A program made the position numbers and the translations under genes. Of a DNA stretch of 64,000 nucleotides, positions 52,656-60,979 are shown in pieces (the stretch's first letter is position 1; each line of letters opens with the position of its first letter). Below the pieces are notes generated by a model. It was given only the letters and a program-made list of their open reading frames with translations. It had not been told where the DNA came from and did no database searches. The stretch is from Vibrio maritimus (GTDB taxonomy: Bacteria; Pseudomonadota; Gammaproteobacteria; Enterobacterales; Vibrionaceae), in the NCBI RefSeq assembly GCF_021441885.1, contig NZ_CP090438.1, forward strand, positions 2,790,001 to 2,854,000, read 5' to 3'.

Positions 52656-53141
52656 ATGGTAAAGAAGAATTCAAAGAATAAAGCGGGTAGCAATACCATC
52701 GCTCAGAACAAGAAAGCTCGCCACGAATTTCACATTCAGGACGAGATCGAAGCTGGTATCGAGCTGCAAGGCTGGGAAGTTAAATCCCTACGCTCAGGCA
52801 AAGCCAATATCGCTGAGAGCTACGTTTTCCTACGTGATGGCCAAGCTTACATCAGCGGCATGTCTATCATTCCGCTCAACCAAGCATCAACTCACATTGT
52901 TGCCGAGCCAACGCGCGTGCGTAAACTGCTCATGCACCGCCGCGAACTAGACAAGCTTATCGGTCTAGTTAACCGTGACGGTATGGCGCTGGTTGCTACG
53001 ACTATGTATTGGTCGCGCTCTTGGGCTAAGATCAAAGTAGGCGTCGCGAAAGGTAAAAAGCTTCACGACAAACGTGCTGATTTGAAAGAAAAAGATTGGG
53101 CACGTGATAAAGCGCGAATCATGAAGAGTAATTTGCGCTAA
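52656..53141 (+). CDS. smpB: SsrA-binding protein SmpB
   Basis: Binds tmRNA and mimics the missing anticodon arm during trans-translation. OB-fold core: ARHEFHIQDEIEAGIELQGWEVKSLR-type motif, GKANIAESYVFLRDGQAY and MHRRELDKLIG. The basic C-terminal tail DKRADLKEKDWARDKARIMK folds in the mRNA channel. It is 161 residues (E. coli 160). It lies 68 bases upstream of ssrA, its RNA partner. Confidence 0.98.
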   Translation: MVKKNSKNKAGSNTIAQNKKARHEFHIQDEIEAGIELQGWEVKSLRSGKANIAESYVFLRDGQAYISGMSIIPLNQASTHIVAEPTRVRKLLMHRRELDKLIGLVNRDGMALVATTMYWSRSWAKIKVGVAKGKKLHDKRADLKEKDWARDKARIMKSNLR

Positions 53142-53209
53142 AACTGACCAGTTAAACTCCGCAGTGCTAGACAGGCTAAGCTTTTCTGGTAACATGCGAA
53201 GAACACTTT

Positions 53210-53576
53210 GGGGCTGATTTAGGATTCGACAGGAATTTTGCAGTCTGAGGTGCATGCCGTGGGGCGGTTGGCCACGTAAAAAGCCGCAAAAAAATAGTCG
53301 CAAACGACGAAAACTACGCACTAGCAGCTTAATAACCTGCTCAGAGCTCTCTCGCCCTAGCTTCCGCACGTAAGACGGGGAATAACGAGAGATCAAACCC
53401 AAACGCGCTAGCCCGGATTTTCCCACCTGAGAGATGAACGGCGAATTATAATTCAGGTTAGCCATTAACTAGCGTGTCGGTTCGCAGGTTGGTGGTGAAT
53501 TTAAAGATCGACTAAGCATGTAGTACCAATGATGAATGGTTTTTGGACGCGGGTTCAACTCCCGCCAGCTCCACCA
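53210..53576 (+). ncRNA. ssrA: tmRNA (transfer-messenger RNA)
   Basis: Rescues stalled ribosomes with SmpB. It starts GGGGCTGATTTAGGATTCGAC and ends with the tRNA-like arm GGGTTCAACTCCCGCCAGCTCCACCA, with an encoded CCA. The tag frame begins at GCA 53300 and reads ANDENYALAA followed by TAATAA (53330-53335), the tag expected in Vibrio. Length is 367 bases. In many bacteria the 3' end is an integration site for islands. Confidence 0.98.
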
Positions 53577-53585
53577 AACGTTTGG

Positions 53586-53620
53586 AAAGGGCGATAACTC
53601 TATGAGTTATCGCCCTTTTT
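53586..53620 (+). terminator. ssrA terminator
   Basis: AAAGGGCGATAACTC pairs with GAGTTATCGCCCTTT around TAT, followed by TTTTTG. A very stable terminator. Confidence 0.95.
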
Positions 53621-53735
53621 GTATTGGTCATCTTTTCGAAAAGGCGTAGAGAAATCAAACACTCTCTACGCACATCGTCATTATATTCAGTAAGAACTAC
53701 CGCTACATAAAGACAACTTTCGATATTAAACCTTG

Positions 53736-54326
53736 TTATTTAAGGTTAAGAATATAATCGGCAATGGCCTCTGACTCATTTCGATTCAATGATGGCGCAT
53801 GACCATTAACCTTGCCAGTCTTAATTGCGTGACCAAGCCTATCAAGGGCGTTCGGTTGTCCCTCGTATTCATGTTTAATGTCCAGTAACGTTTGGTCGTC
53901 AACATTACAAGCAATGCACACTTTCGTGTCCATAAGCTCTTGCACATCTAAGTTTTGATACTTATAAACTTCTTTACGATCGTATGACTTCGTCAACGCA
54001 GCGATTTCAGGATCATCCTCTTTTGCCGTGCCATAAGATACAGCAAGATATGCAGCGATGTACTTGGCTTCCTCTGCGCTAATCGGAGCTCCGTAAGCAT
54101 TTCTCATCTTCATCATCTCTTTGGTCCATTCTTCAAAATCCTTACGCGGAGGTTGATAAAAGACATAATCCATCGAGTGACAAAGGTGACATTTAGATCT
54201 CGCTAACTCATACCCTGGTAATTCCGATGGCAGCAGTTTCGTCGTATCCGAAGGAAGCGTGACCGAGTTAAATTCAGCATGAGCGAATGCGCTAATCAAT
54301 AAACAAAGGCAAATCAGGATTTTCAT
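53736..54326 (-). CDS. sorB: Cytochrome c subunit of a sulfite dehydrogenase (SorB-like), second haem site degenerate
   Basis: Signal peptide MKILICLCLLISAFAHA. The start at 54326 lies one base after the sorA stop, with GAGGTGG upstream; a longer frame exists but reads into sorA. The mature protein has one haem site, CHLCH (Cys46, Cys49, His50). A second domain (about residues 125-196) looks like a small cytochrome c551-type domain, but its motif reads CIACN (Cys137, Cys140, Asn141) and no distal Met is evident, so a haem there is doubtful. It would pass electrons from SorA to the oxidase. 196 residues. Confidence 0.8.
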   Translation of the reverse strand: MKILICLCLLISAFAHAEFNSVTLPSDTTKLLPSELPGYELARSKCHLCHSMDYVFYQPPRKDFEEWTKEMMKMRNAYGAPISAEEAKYIAAYLAVSYGTAKEDDPEIAALTKSYDRKEVYKYQNLDVQELMDTKVCIACNVDDQTLLDIKHEYEGQPNALDRLGHAIKTGKVNGHAPSLNRNESEAIADYILNLK

Positions 54327-54327
54327 A

Positions 54328-55581
54328 CTAAACCACCTCAATATCCGTCCGTTCAATGACATTCCGATTGTAGCCACCATGGTTCCATGTCGCTTTTGTC
54401 GGCTGCTTTTCACCACTATTCGCTACCGCTCTCACCATAAGTAAGGTTCTTCCTTTCTCATTGAAAGTGTGTTTCATTGACCATCCTCTGTAAGAAAAGC
54501 GACCTAAGTCCTGCCCAAGCGTCGTACTGTTCCACTTTCGACCACCGTCAAAGGAAACCTCTACTGTCTTAATGCCACTTCCGCTGTCGAATGCGATCCC
54601 CTTTAAGGTAATCTCTTTTCCAGCTTCGACTGAGTCTCCATTCAATACACTCGTTATGAAACTTCGAATAGGGAACGTGGTTACCGGCTTGGTTTTAGTC
54701 GCTCGATTTTCAGGCGTTTCACTCTTGCTGTCGTTGTCGGGCAGTCGGTAACCTTCTGACATAAAGAACGAATCGAACGTATCAAATTCCCCCTCAATCA
54801 ATTCCAAATGATTGACATGCTTAACCCAGTATGTCGCGAACCAGCCCGGCACAATCAACTTCACTGGAAACCCATTCAGAAATGGCAGAGGCTCGCCATT
54901 CATCTCCCAGACCAGCATGGGTTCACCAGTATCTACATGTGTCAACGGGAGCGATTTTAAAAAGTCTGGTGTTGTTGAACGAACTGGCTTATCAATGCCA
55001 TCAATAACAACACTCGTCGCTTCTGCTTTGATACCTGCTTTTGCTAGAACATTTTTCAAAGGAACGCCTTTGAACTTCGCGTTGCCCATTGCACCATTGC
55101 CCAACTGAGCACCGAATACTCTTGGCGATGAGTAACCTCGGCTATTACCGGTACACTGCTGGACTGCGACGATCTCTTGCTGACCCTCGATAGATTTGAG
55201 TTCAGCTAAACTCATGTTTATTTCTTTCTCAACCAAACCTGAGATTTTGATTGTGTAAGTATCCGTATCAATAAATGTTGGAAAGTCCGCTAAGTGGTAT
55301 CGAACGAAGAACCTATCATTCGGTGTCAGTAAACCATCATTAAACACTTCAAATGGGGTTTCTAAGTGTGGGGGTCTTGTATGAACAATCACCATGTCTT
55401 TCTTTTGCGGAAAAGAGCTTAATATCGGTTTCGGCCCAGCAGCAAAAGTAACACCCTCACCATCAGAATACTGAACGCCGTTTTCCATAAATGTTTTGGC
55501 TATCGATGCAAATGGAGTCGCAGCTAGTGGTAGCAACCCACAGGCTTTTACAACCTCTCTTCGCAGTTTATTCATTTTCAT
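54328..55581 (-). CDS. sorA: Sulfite oxidase-family molybdoenzyme (SorA-like sulfite dehydrogenase)
   Basis: A Tat-type signal (KLRREVVKACGLLPLA) exports the folded molybdenum-cofactor enzyme. The Moco domain has RYH (Arg94, His96) and QCTGNSRG with the Mo-ligating Cys143 and Arg148; the spacing equals, from memory, R55/H57/C104/R109 of Starkeya SorA. A C-terminal dimerisation domain (about residues 305-417, ending in GRKWNSTTLG and NRNVIERTDIEVV) sets it apart from MsrP/YedY. It is 417 residues long. It is embedded in the oxidase operon, so sulfite oxidation coupled to O2 is likely but not proven. Confidence 0.85.
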   Translation of the reverse strand: MKMNKLRREVVKACGLLPLAATPFASIAKTFMENGVQYSDGEGVTFAAGPKPILSSFPQKKDMVIVHTRPPHLETPFEVFNDGLLTPNDRFFVRYHLADFPTFIDTDTYTIKISGLVEKEINMSLAELKSIEGQQEIVAVQQCTGNSRGYSSPRVFGAQLGNGAMGNAKFKGVPLKNVLAKAGIKAEATSVVIDGIDKPVRSTTPDFLKSLPLTHVDTGEPMLVWEMNGEPLPFLNGFPVKLIVPGWFATYWVKHVNHLELIEGEFDTFDSFFMSEGYRLPDNDSKSETPENRATKTKPVTTFPIRSFITSVLNGDSVEAGKEITLKGIAFDSGSGIKTVEVSFDGGRKWNSTTLGQDLGRFSYRGWSMKHTFNEKGRTLLMVRAVANSGEKQPTKATWNHGGYNRNVIERTDIEVV

Positions 55582-55614
55582 GCTAATTCATCTCCTACGC
55601 TTAATTCACGGTTG

Positions 55615-57081
55615 CTATTTCAGCTCTGATAGATACTTTGATAGGTCTTCAATTTCTTGAGAGGACAGTTTTTTGGCGACGTTATACATCATCTCACCTT
55701 GATCGCCCTTTCTCGCTCCGGAGCGCCAGTTGTTGAACTGCTCAACCAAATACACTGATGACTGACCTGCTAATCTAGGGAATGAAGCGCTACCTTCTAA
55801 CCTTTCACCGTGACAAGTCGTACAAGCTGGAATGGCTCTTTTCCAATCACCTTGATAGACCATACGCTCAGTTGGATCAGTTATGACACCATTCTCTGGC
55901 ACTTCAGGGCGGTGGTTATCGGGTTCTGGAGGGGTTAGCGAGGCATAGTACTTAGCAACTAACACTCTGTCTTGATCACTAAGATGAGTAACCATACCCT
56001 TCATTGTGGCGTTATCTCTGTTGCCGTTGTCGAACAGATGGATCTGATTATAAATGTACTCAAATTTCAGACCGGCTAGATTAGGAGCACCAGGGATAAC
56101 ACTGTTACCATCTTTGCCATGACAGCTTGTACATACTGATACGCTCGAAGGCAGAGGCAGCTCGTTTCTCGAAAGTAGATAACTATCGTCATCGTTACTT
56201 GCGATCAGCGTTTCAGTATCCGGCTGAAGTGACATGATGTAGGTAGTCAAAGACATAATCTGATTGCGAGTCAATCTCTCACCAAAGCCAGGCATTTGGT
56301 TGTTAACACCTTGAGTAATGCTCTTTCTGATGTCTTCTTTGCTTCCACCATGTAGCCAAACGTCATCAGTAAGATTTGGAGCGCCGACGCCCTGATTTCC
56401 CTTCGCGTCTTCACCATGACAAGTACTACAGTTGTTATTGAAGCTCTCGTTGAAAACAAAATTATCGCTGTTTAAGTTAGACACGTAATCGGTAAGCGAA
56501 TCGATTTCATCCTCCGTAAGCACATCACGCCATGCTGGCATGCGTCCTTCGCGGCCATTATGAATCGTTGTATAGACATCCATCGGAGAACCACCATACA
56601 ACCAGTCATCATCAGAAAGCACTGGGAAGTTATGTTGACCATCTCCCGAACGGCCATGACACGCCCCACAGTTCTCTCCGAACAGCGCTTTACCGTTATT
56701 CACGATATCTTCATAATCAATCAATGCTTCGAATACTTGTTTGTCTGTTTTGCCCACGACCAAATCGTCTATTTTCGCATCCAGATTGACAGGAGAACCG
56801 ACATACGCGTCGTCTTTGGGTTGCCAGTTTAAAAAACCGCCCCAAGTCGCGAAGCCTGGAAATAACAACACATAGACAATGGCACCAGCAAAGCCAAGAA
56901 AGTAGCCTATGAACAGAATCCTTGGTATTGGGGCATCTTTCTCAATGATTCCATCAAACTCTTCTAGCGTTTTGTTTTTATCTGCACTTTTACGTTTGCG
57001 AAATTGCGCGTAAATAACCGCTATCATGATAAAGAAGAAGATAATCGACAGAACTGTTGATAACGTTTGACTCCATTCCAC
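55615..57081 (-). CDS. ccoP: CcoP-like membrane-anchored tetrahaem cytochrome c
   Basis: N-terminal membrane segments at about residues 8-25 and 54-75 anchor a periplasmic part with four CXXCH sites: Cys138-His142, Cys218-His222, Cys317-His321 and Cys420-His424. Classical CcoP has two. The first pair matches CcoP (with likely axial Met181 and Met263). The last pair resembles a dihaem cytochrome c4 (MKGM near 360, EMMYNV near 463). The start is GTG, overlapping the ccoO stop by one base (TAGTG). It is 488 residues long. No ccoQ lies between. Confidence 0.85.
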   Translation of the reverse strand: MEWSQTLSTVLSIIFFFIMIAVIYAQFRKRKSADKNKTLEEFDGIIEKDAPIPRILFIGYFLGFAGAIVYVLLFPGFATWGGFLNWQPKDDAYVGSPVNLDAKIDDLVVGKTDKQVFEALIDYEDIVNNGKALFGENCGACHGRSGDGQHNFPVLSDDDWLYGGSPMDVYTTIHNGREGRMPAWRDVLTEDEIDSLTDYVSNLNSDNFVFNESFNNNCSTCHGEDAKGNQGVGAPNLTDDVWLHGGSKEDIRKSITQGVNNQMPGFGERLTRNQIMSLTTYIMSLQPDTETLIASNDDDSYLLSRNELPLPSSVSVCTSCHGKDGNSVIPGAPNLAGLKFEYIYNQIHLFDNGNRDNATMKGMVTHLSDQDRVLVAKYYASLTPPEPDNHRPEVPENGVITDPTERMVYQGDWKRAIPACTTCHGERLEGSASFPRLAGQSSVYLVEQFNNWRSGARKGDQGEMMYNVAKKLSSQEIEDLSKYLSELK

Positions 57082-57698
57082 TACTGTAGCCCTCCAACAT
57101 CATTGTGCGTATCCACCCCTAAGCTCATCAGATATGACACTAACGCCTCTCCTTCCGTTTTGTCTTTCACTTCGTCTGCGGCCTTAGCAATTTGATTATC
57201 GGTATAAGGCACACCCAGTTTTTTCATTGCTTCCATCGCCGCTTCAACATGATCTGGATTTAATGGCTTTTCAAACAACCAAGGGTATTGCGGCATAATC
57301 GAATTCGGTACGACGGATTGCGGGTTGATCAAATGCTGCGTATGCCAGTCAGGCGTATACTTCAGCCCGATATTGGTTAAGTCAGGCCCGGTACGCTGAG
57401 AGCTCCATAGGAACGTGAACTCATAGACATCGTCTTCCATTTTATTTGGTCTGCCGTAACGCTTTCTTTCAGCTTCAATGTTTCGAACCATTTGCGTATG
57501 ACAAGACACACACCCTTGAGACATGTATACATCACGCCCCGCGAGCTCCAATGCTGTGTAAGGTTGCGCTGTTGTCTTTTTAGCTAAATCATTGGAATAG
57601 AAGAAGCTTGGAAAAACCCACACAAAAAAGGAAAACATAACGACGATCGTTGTAATCGTAATGAACGCGAATGAAGATTTAGATATTGAATTTTCCAT
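57081..57698 (-). CDS. ccoO: Cytochrome cbb3-type oxidase subunit II (CcoO)
   Basis: Single membrane anchor near residues 10-35, then a monohaem cytochrome c domain with QGCVSCHTQM (Cys63, Cys66, His67) and RTGPDLTNIGLKY. NSIMPQYPWLF carries the likely axial Met. The start MENSISKSSF at 57698 is four bases after the ccoN stop and gives 205 residues, the usual CcoO size; an ATG ten codons upstream overlaps ccoN. It transfers electrons from the CcoP-like protein to CcoN. Confidence 0.92.
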   Translation of the reverse strand: MENSISKSSFAFITITTIVVMFSFFVWVFPSFFYSNDLAKKTTAQPYTALELAGRDVYMSQGCVSCHTQMVRNIEAERKRYGRPNKMEDDVYEFTFLWSSQRTGPDLTNIGLKYTPDWHTQHLINPQSVVPNSIMPQYPWLFEKPLNPDHVEAAMEAMKKLGVPYTDNQIAKAADEVKDKTEGEALVSYLMSLGVDTHNDVGGLQ

Positions 57699-57702
57699 AT
57701 CA

Positions 57703-59100
57703 CTACGCCTTTTGTTCTGCCAATTCAATTCGTGATCTTGATGTCATGTATAGGTTGTACACCATTACCAACATCCCCAGCACATACAGTCCTCCACCGA
57801 TTGTGCGACCCAGCATGTAAGGTTTAATGAAATCCAACACTTGAGAGAAGGTGTAAGCCAGAGAACCATAATCCGTTAATGCTAACCACATGCTTCCCTG
57901 TCCAATCCCGCCAATCCACAAAGAAACGATGTAGAACAACACGCCAAGGTGAGCTAATACAAAATGAACCTTTACAAGACGATAAGAAAACAGCTCTTTG
58001 TTCAGTAGCTTTGGAATCATGTAGTACAAGGTGGCAATCACAGTCATGCCAACCCAACCTAAAGCACCAGAGTGAACGTGTCCTATTACCCAGCTCGTGT
58101 TGTGTGCTACTTGGTTAAACCAACGAATTGCCATAAGGGGGCCTTCGAACGTCGCCAGAGCGTAATAAAGAATGGAAGACATAAAGAACCACACTATTGG
58201 GTTCGTTTTCCGCGCTTCTTTATTCGATATTGCAGTCATCCAAGCATTAAAAGCGCCTGCCCATGATGGCAGCCAAAGTAGTAATGACATCACAACACCA
58301 ATATTTTGAATCCATGATGGGACTGATGTGTAGACTAGATGGTGAGTGCCTGCCCAAGTATAAAAGCCAATCAAACCCCAGAAAGTAATTAACGATAGTC
58401 GGTAAGAATAAATTGGTCTGTTTACTAACTTAGGAATGAAATAGTAATTGGTACCCACAAACACAGCGGTTAGAAGAAAACCTACCGCGTTATGGCCCCA
58501 CCACCATTGAACAAGAGAGTCACTGGCACCAGAGAAAATCGAATAGGACTTAAATGCATACAAAGGCATTGCAAGATTATTTACCACAAATATCAGTGCA
58601 ATGACGATAATAACCGCACCACTAAACCAGTTTGATACAAATATATGCTTGGTTTTTCTTTTACCTAAAGTCGTAAAGAAAACAAGCGCAAAGGTCAGCC
58701 AGAGAACGACAATTCCTATGTCTAACGGCCATTCCATTTCGGCATATTCTTTAGTGGAAGTATAGCCCATTGATAATGTAACTATGCCAACAAGTAAAAT
58801 TAGCTGCCATCCCCAGAATAAAACCCAAGCGAGTCCTTTATAGGCTAAATTAACAGATGAGGATTTGCAGAGAATGTAGAGAGATAACCCCATTAAGAAG
58901 TTACATACCATACCAAATATGACCACATTGGTATGAATAGGACGAATTTTACCAAAGTTTAAGTACTCATTCGCAAAGTTGAGCTCAGGTGCATACAGTT
59001 GAACCGCTGCGACAAGACCAACGAGCATACCTATGATCGCCCACCCCAAAGCAGCAAAAACAAAGAACCGAGTTATTTTTTCTTCTTCTTTGAAATTCAT
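57703..59100 (-). CDS. ccoN: Cytochrome cbb3-type oxidase catalytic subunit (CcoN)
   Basis: Haem-copper oxidase subunit I, C-type, in the inner membrane; reduces O2 to water and pumps protons. Expected ligands are visible: His56 (low-spin haem), His203 in WWWGHNAVGF and His253-His254 in GTHHLVY (CuB), Tyr247 in FYTWAGTHH as the cross-linked tyrosine candidate, and His341/His343 in GHVHSGALGW. It is 465 residues with about 12 membrane segments, slightly shorter at the N-terminus than house-keeping CcoN. First gene of the operon. Confidence 0.93.
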   Translation of the reverse strand: MNFKEEEKITRFFVFAALGWAIIGMLVGLVAAVQLYAPELNFANEYLNFGKIRPIHTNVVIFGMVCNFLMGLSLYILCKSSSVNLAYKGLAWVLFWGWQLILLVGIVTLSMGYTSTKEYAEMEWPLDIGIVVLWLTFALVFFTTLGKRKTKHIFVSNWFSGAVIIVIALIFVVNNLAMPLYAFKSYSIFSGASDSLVQWWWGHNAVGFLLTAVFVGTNYYFIPKLVNRPIYSYRLSLITFWGLIGFYTWAGTHHLVYTSVPSWIQNIGVVMSLLLWLPSWAGAFNAWMTAISNKEARKTNPIVWFFMSSILYYALATFEGPLMAIRWFNQVAHNTSWVIGHVHSGALGWVGMTVIATLYYMIPKLLNKELFSYRLVKVHFVLAHLGVLFYIVSLWIGGIGQGSMWLALTDYGSLAYTFSQVLDFIKPYMLGRTIGGGLYVLGMLVMVYNLYMTSRSRIELAEQKA

Positions 59101-59851
59101 GATTTTTTCCAGAAAATAATTGCATTCGACATAATTTACAGATTGTTTTTAATGTAACACTCCGATAGCTCTCGCAATCCGCACCTATTTTTAATTCAGC
59201 GAAGTGGCTTCTACGTTTCTAGCCATAATCTTGTTCCACATTCGAGGGAGCGTAAAAAAGATCAATAACTTAACGCCACCCCCTAAAATCGGGACGTGAC
59301 TTCTCCATAATATTATCAAGCAGATGATTACTAGATATATCAACTAATACTTAACAACCGTTCAGCACTACAAAACAAGACTCTCTCGTAACTATTTCTA
59401 ATTAATTCCTTCATTTTGAGTATTGTTTTTGACACAGACTGAGTAGATTCTTTCACTTGGACTATGAATCCCGTTCCACAAAGAATTTATTTCAAACAAT
59501 AAGGTCATAAGAAAAATGACGCATGTCCTCGAAGCTTTGCTATAGAAATCAAATAAGCTGTATCAGAATGTCACGATGAAAGAAGGGGTAATGATTTATC
59601 GTTTTGAATTGACGAAATGGTGATAACTGAGTGGAAACGACCTAGATAGGACTGTCATGCTCGAGTGGCTGGCTGCCAAAACCACCATGCTTCGAACAAA
59701 GAGAAGGAAAAGAAGTATGGCTACCATAAACGTTCATCGGCGAAGAGCGTTATGTATAGTGTAAAACAACGACTAAGCACTTCACTCGCTCTTCGCGACT
59801 ACAAGGCATAAGTAGCGATAACTTACGCAGCCTTTTGGGTTTTATATTGAA
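59101..59851. other. 751-base intergenic region upstream of ccoN
   Basis: No convincing gene of 60 codons or more. The right part has a short open frame that looks like a lipoprotein remnant (listed separately). The left part is AT-rich and must contain the ccoN operon promoter. I searched by eye for an FNR/Anr site (TTGAT-N4-ATCAA) and saw only half-sites. Confidence 0.5.
59665..59811 (+). pseudogene. Possible remnant of a small lipoprotein gene
   Basis: From a GTG at 59665 the frame reads VAGCQNHHASNKEKEKKYG and continues to a TAA at 59809, 48 codons, ending LALRDYKA. VAGC resembles the end of a lipobox, but upstream a TAG at about 59645 closes the frame and no hydrophobic signal is visible. 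It might be a decayed lipoprotein gene or chance; no good ribosome binding site is seen. Confidence 0.2.
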
Positions 59852-60925
59852 TTATGAATGTCCGTTGCATCCGTCGTTGATGAGTGTGAGGTACTTTGCT
59901 AGATCCTCATCTGGCATTTCCAACAACCTGTCTCCTACATACCATTCTATGTAACTTTGATCCGCTAGCATGCCTTGTTGCGGGTTACCTATCCAAAGGC
60001 TGTGTTCTTTTGCCAATCGATCTCGGAGCGATATTGCTTGATCTTGGCTAATGGGGAGATGGATGTGCAGCATGTTCGCTTGGGGCTGCTTAGGGTTTGG
60101 AGTGATGTTTGGAAACGCATCGAGCAATGCGTAAACCTGCTTTGTGCGCTCAAACAGTTGAGGCATCACGGCAATTCTCTCATCAAACTGCATCGCCGCC
60201 GCAACGACATAAGGCGTTCTGTGATAGACGCTGCCACCTTGTCTGTGCATCCATACGGCGGCTTTTTCAATAAAGGATTGCTCACCGAGCAGCAATGCTC
60301 CGCCTAGCCCGCCAATGCCTTTATAGAGAGAGACGTAGGCAGAGCTAAAGCCTTTGGCAATATCAGAATAGTCTTTTCGATAATAGGCGGCTGATTCCCA
60401 AAGCCTTGCACCGTCCATATGAAGATGAATGTCATTCTGTTGGCAGTAATGCTTGATTGATTCAAGCTCTGCAAAGCTAGGTAGCTGTCCACCGATTTCT
60501 CTCATCGGCAGCTCATACAATACCGCACCTAGCTTATCCTGGACCTTTTCTAAATCCGATAAGCTCCACGGCGTATACGGCTTACCAACGGGAAGCAAAC
60601 AAAAGCGATTCTGTAGCTGGTAACCTTGGTTTTCATGAATATGGATATGGCTCGATGGGTGCATGGCGACGTTGCGGCACTGCTTTGTTTCGCAAGCTAT
60701 CTGCAACGCTGTCGGCTGAGTCATGGTGCCTGTCACCACAAAAAGCCCCGCCTCGAAACCCAACATGGTAGCCACTTTTTTCTCGAACGACTGAATTAAG
60801 TCCCCTTCACCATATCGGTCATGTTCGATGTTGTGCTGCTGACACCAGTCTGCCATTCGGGCGAACATGTCTGCAGGTGAATACTCTTTGTTACCCGGCA
60901 GTGAAATCCGACATTGTTGCTGCAT
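59852..60925 (-). CDS. Threonine aldolase / beta-eliminating lyase-like PLP enzyme
   Basis: Fold type I PLP enzyme of the L-threonine aldolase family. HMDGARLWESA near residues 169-179 holds the Asp and Arg that grip PLP, and SLYKGIGGLGGALL near 199-212 carries the Schiff-base Lys202. It is 357 residues, longer than E. coli LtaE (333). PSSHIHIHENQGYQL near 90 aligns with the family's His-containing substrate loop. No signal peptide. Substrate could be threonine, allo-threonine or a related hydroxy amino acid. It lies 54 bases after the GNAT gene. Confidence 0.85.
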   Translation of the reverse strand: MQQQCRISLPGNKEYSPADMFARMADWCQQHNIEHDRYGEGDLIQSFEKKVATMLGFEAGLFVVTGTMTQPTALQIACETKQCRNVAMHPSSHIHIHENQGYQLQNRFCLLPVGKPYTPWSLSDLEKVQDKLGAVLYELPMREIGGQLPSFAELESIKHYCQQNDIHLHMDGARLWESAAYYRKDYSDIAKGFSSAYVSLYKGIGGLGGALLLGEQSFIEKAAVWMHRQGGSVYHRTPYVVAAAMQFDERIAVMPQLFERTKQVYALLDAFPNITPNPKQPQANMLHIHLPISQDQAISLRDRLAKEHSLWIGNPQQGMLADQSYIEWYVGDRLLEMPDEDLAKYLTLINDGCNGHS

Positions 60926-60979
60926 TACTCTTCCCTATCATTCGTTTTACTATGAATTAGAGTACCACCAGCAGTGCGA

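Noticed and set aside
59101..59400. FNR/Anr operator upstream of ccoN
   Set aside because: Only half-sites (TTGAT or ATCAA) appear; no TTGAT-N4-ATCAA palindrome, so oxygen control is not claimed.
53577..60000. Direct repeat of the ssrA 3' end that would mark an att site
   Set aside because: No second copy of GGTTCAACTCCCGCC or a close variant was seen downstream, so island boundaries cannot be assigned.
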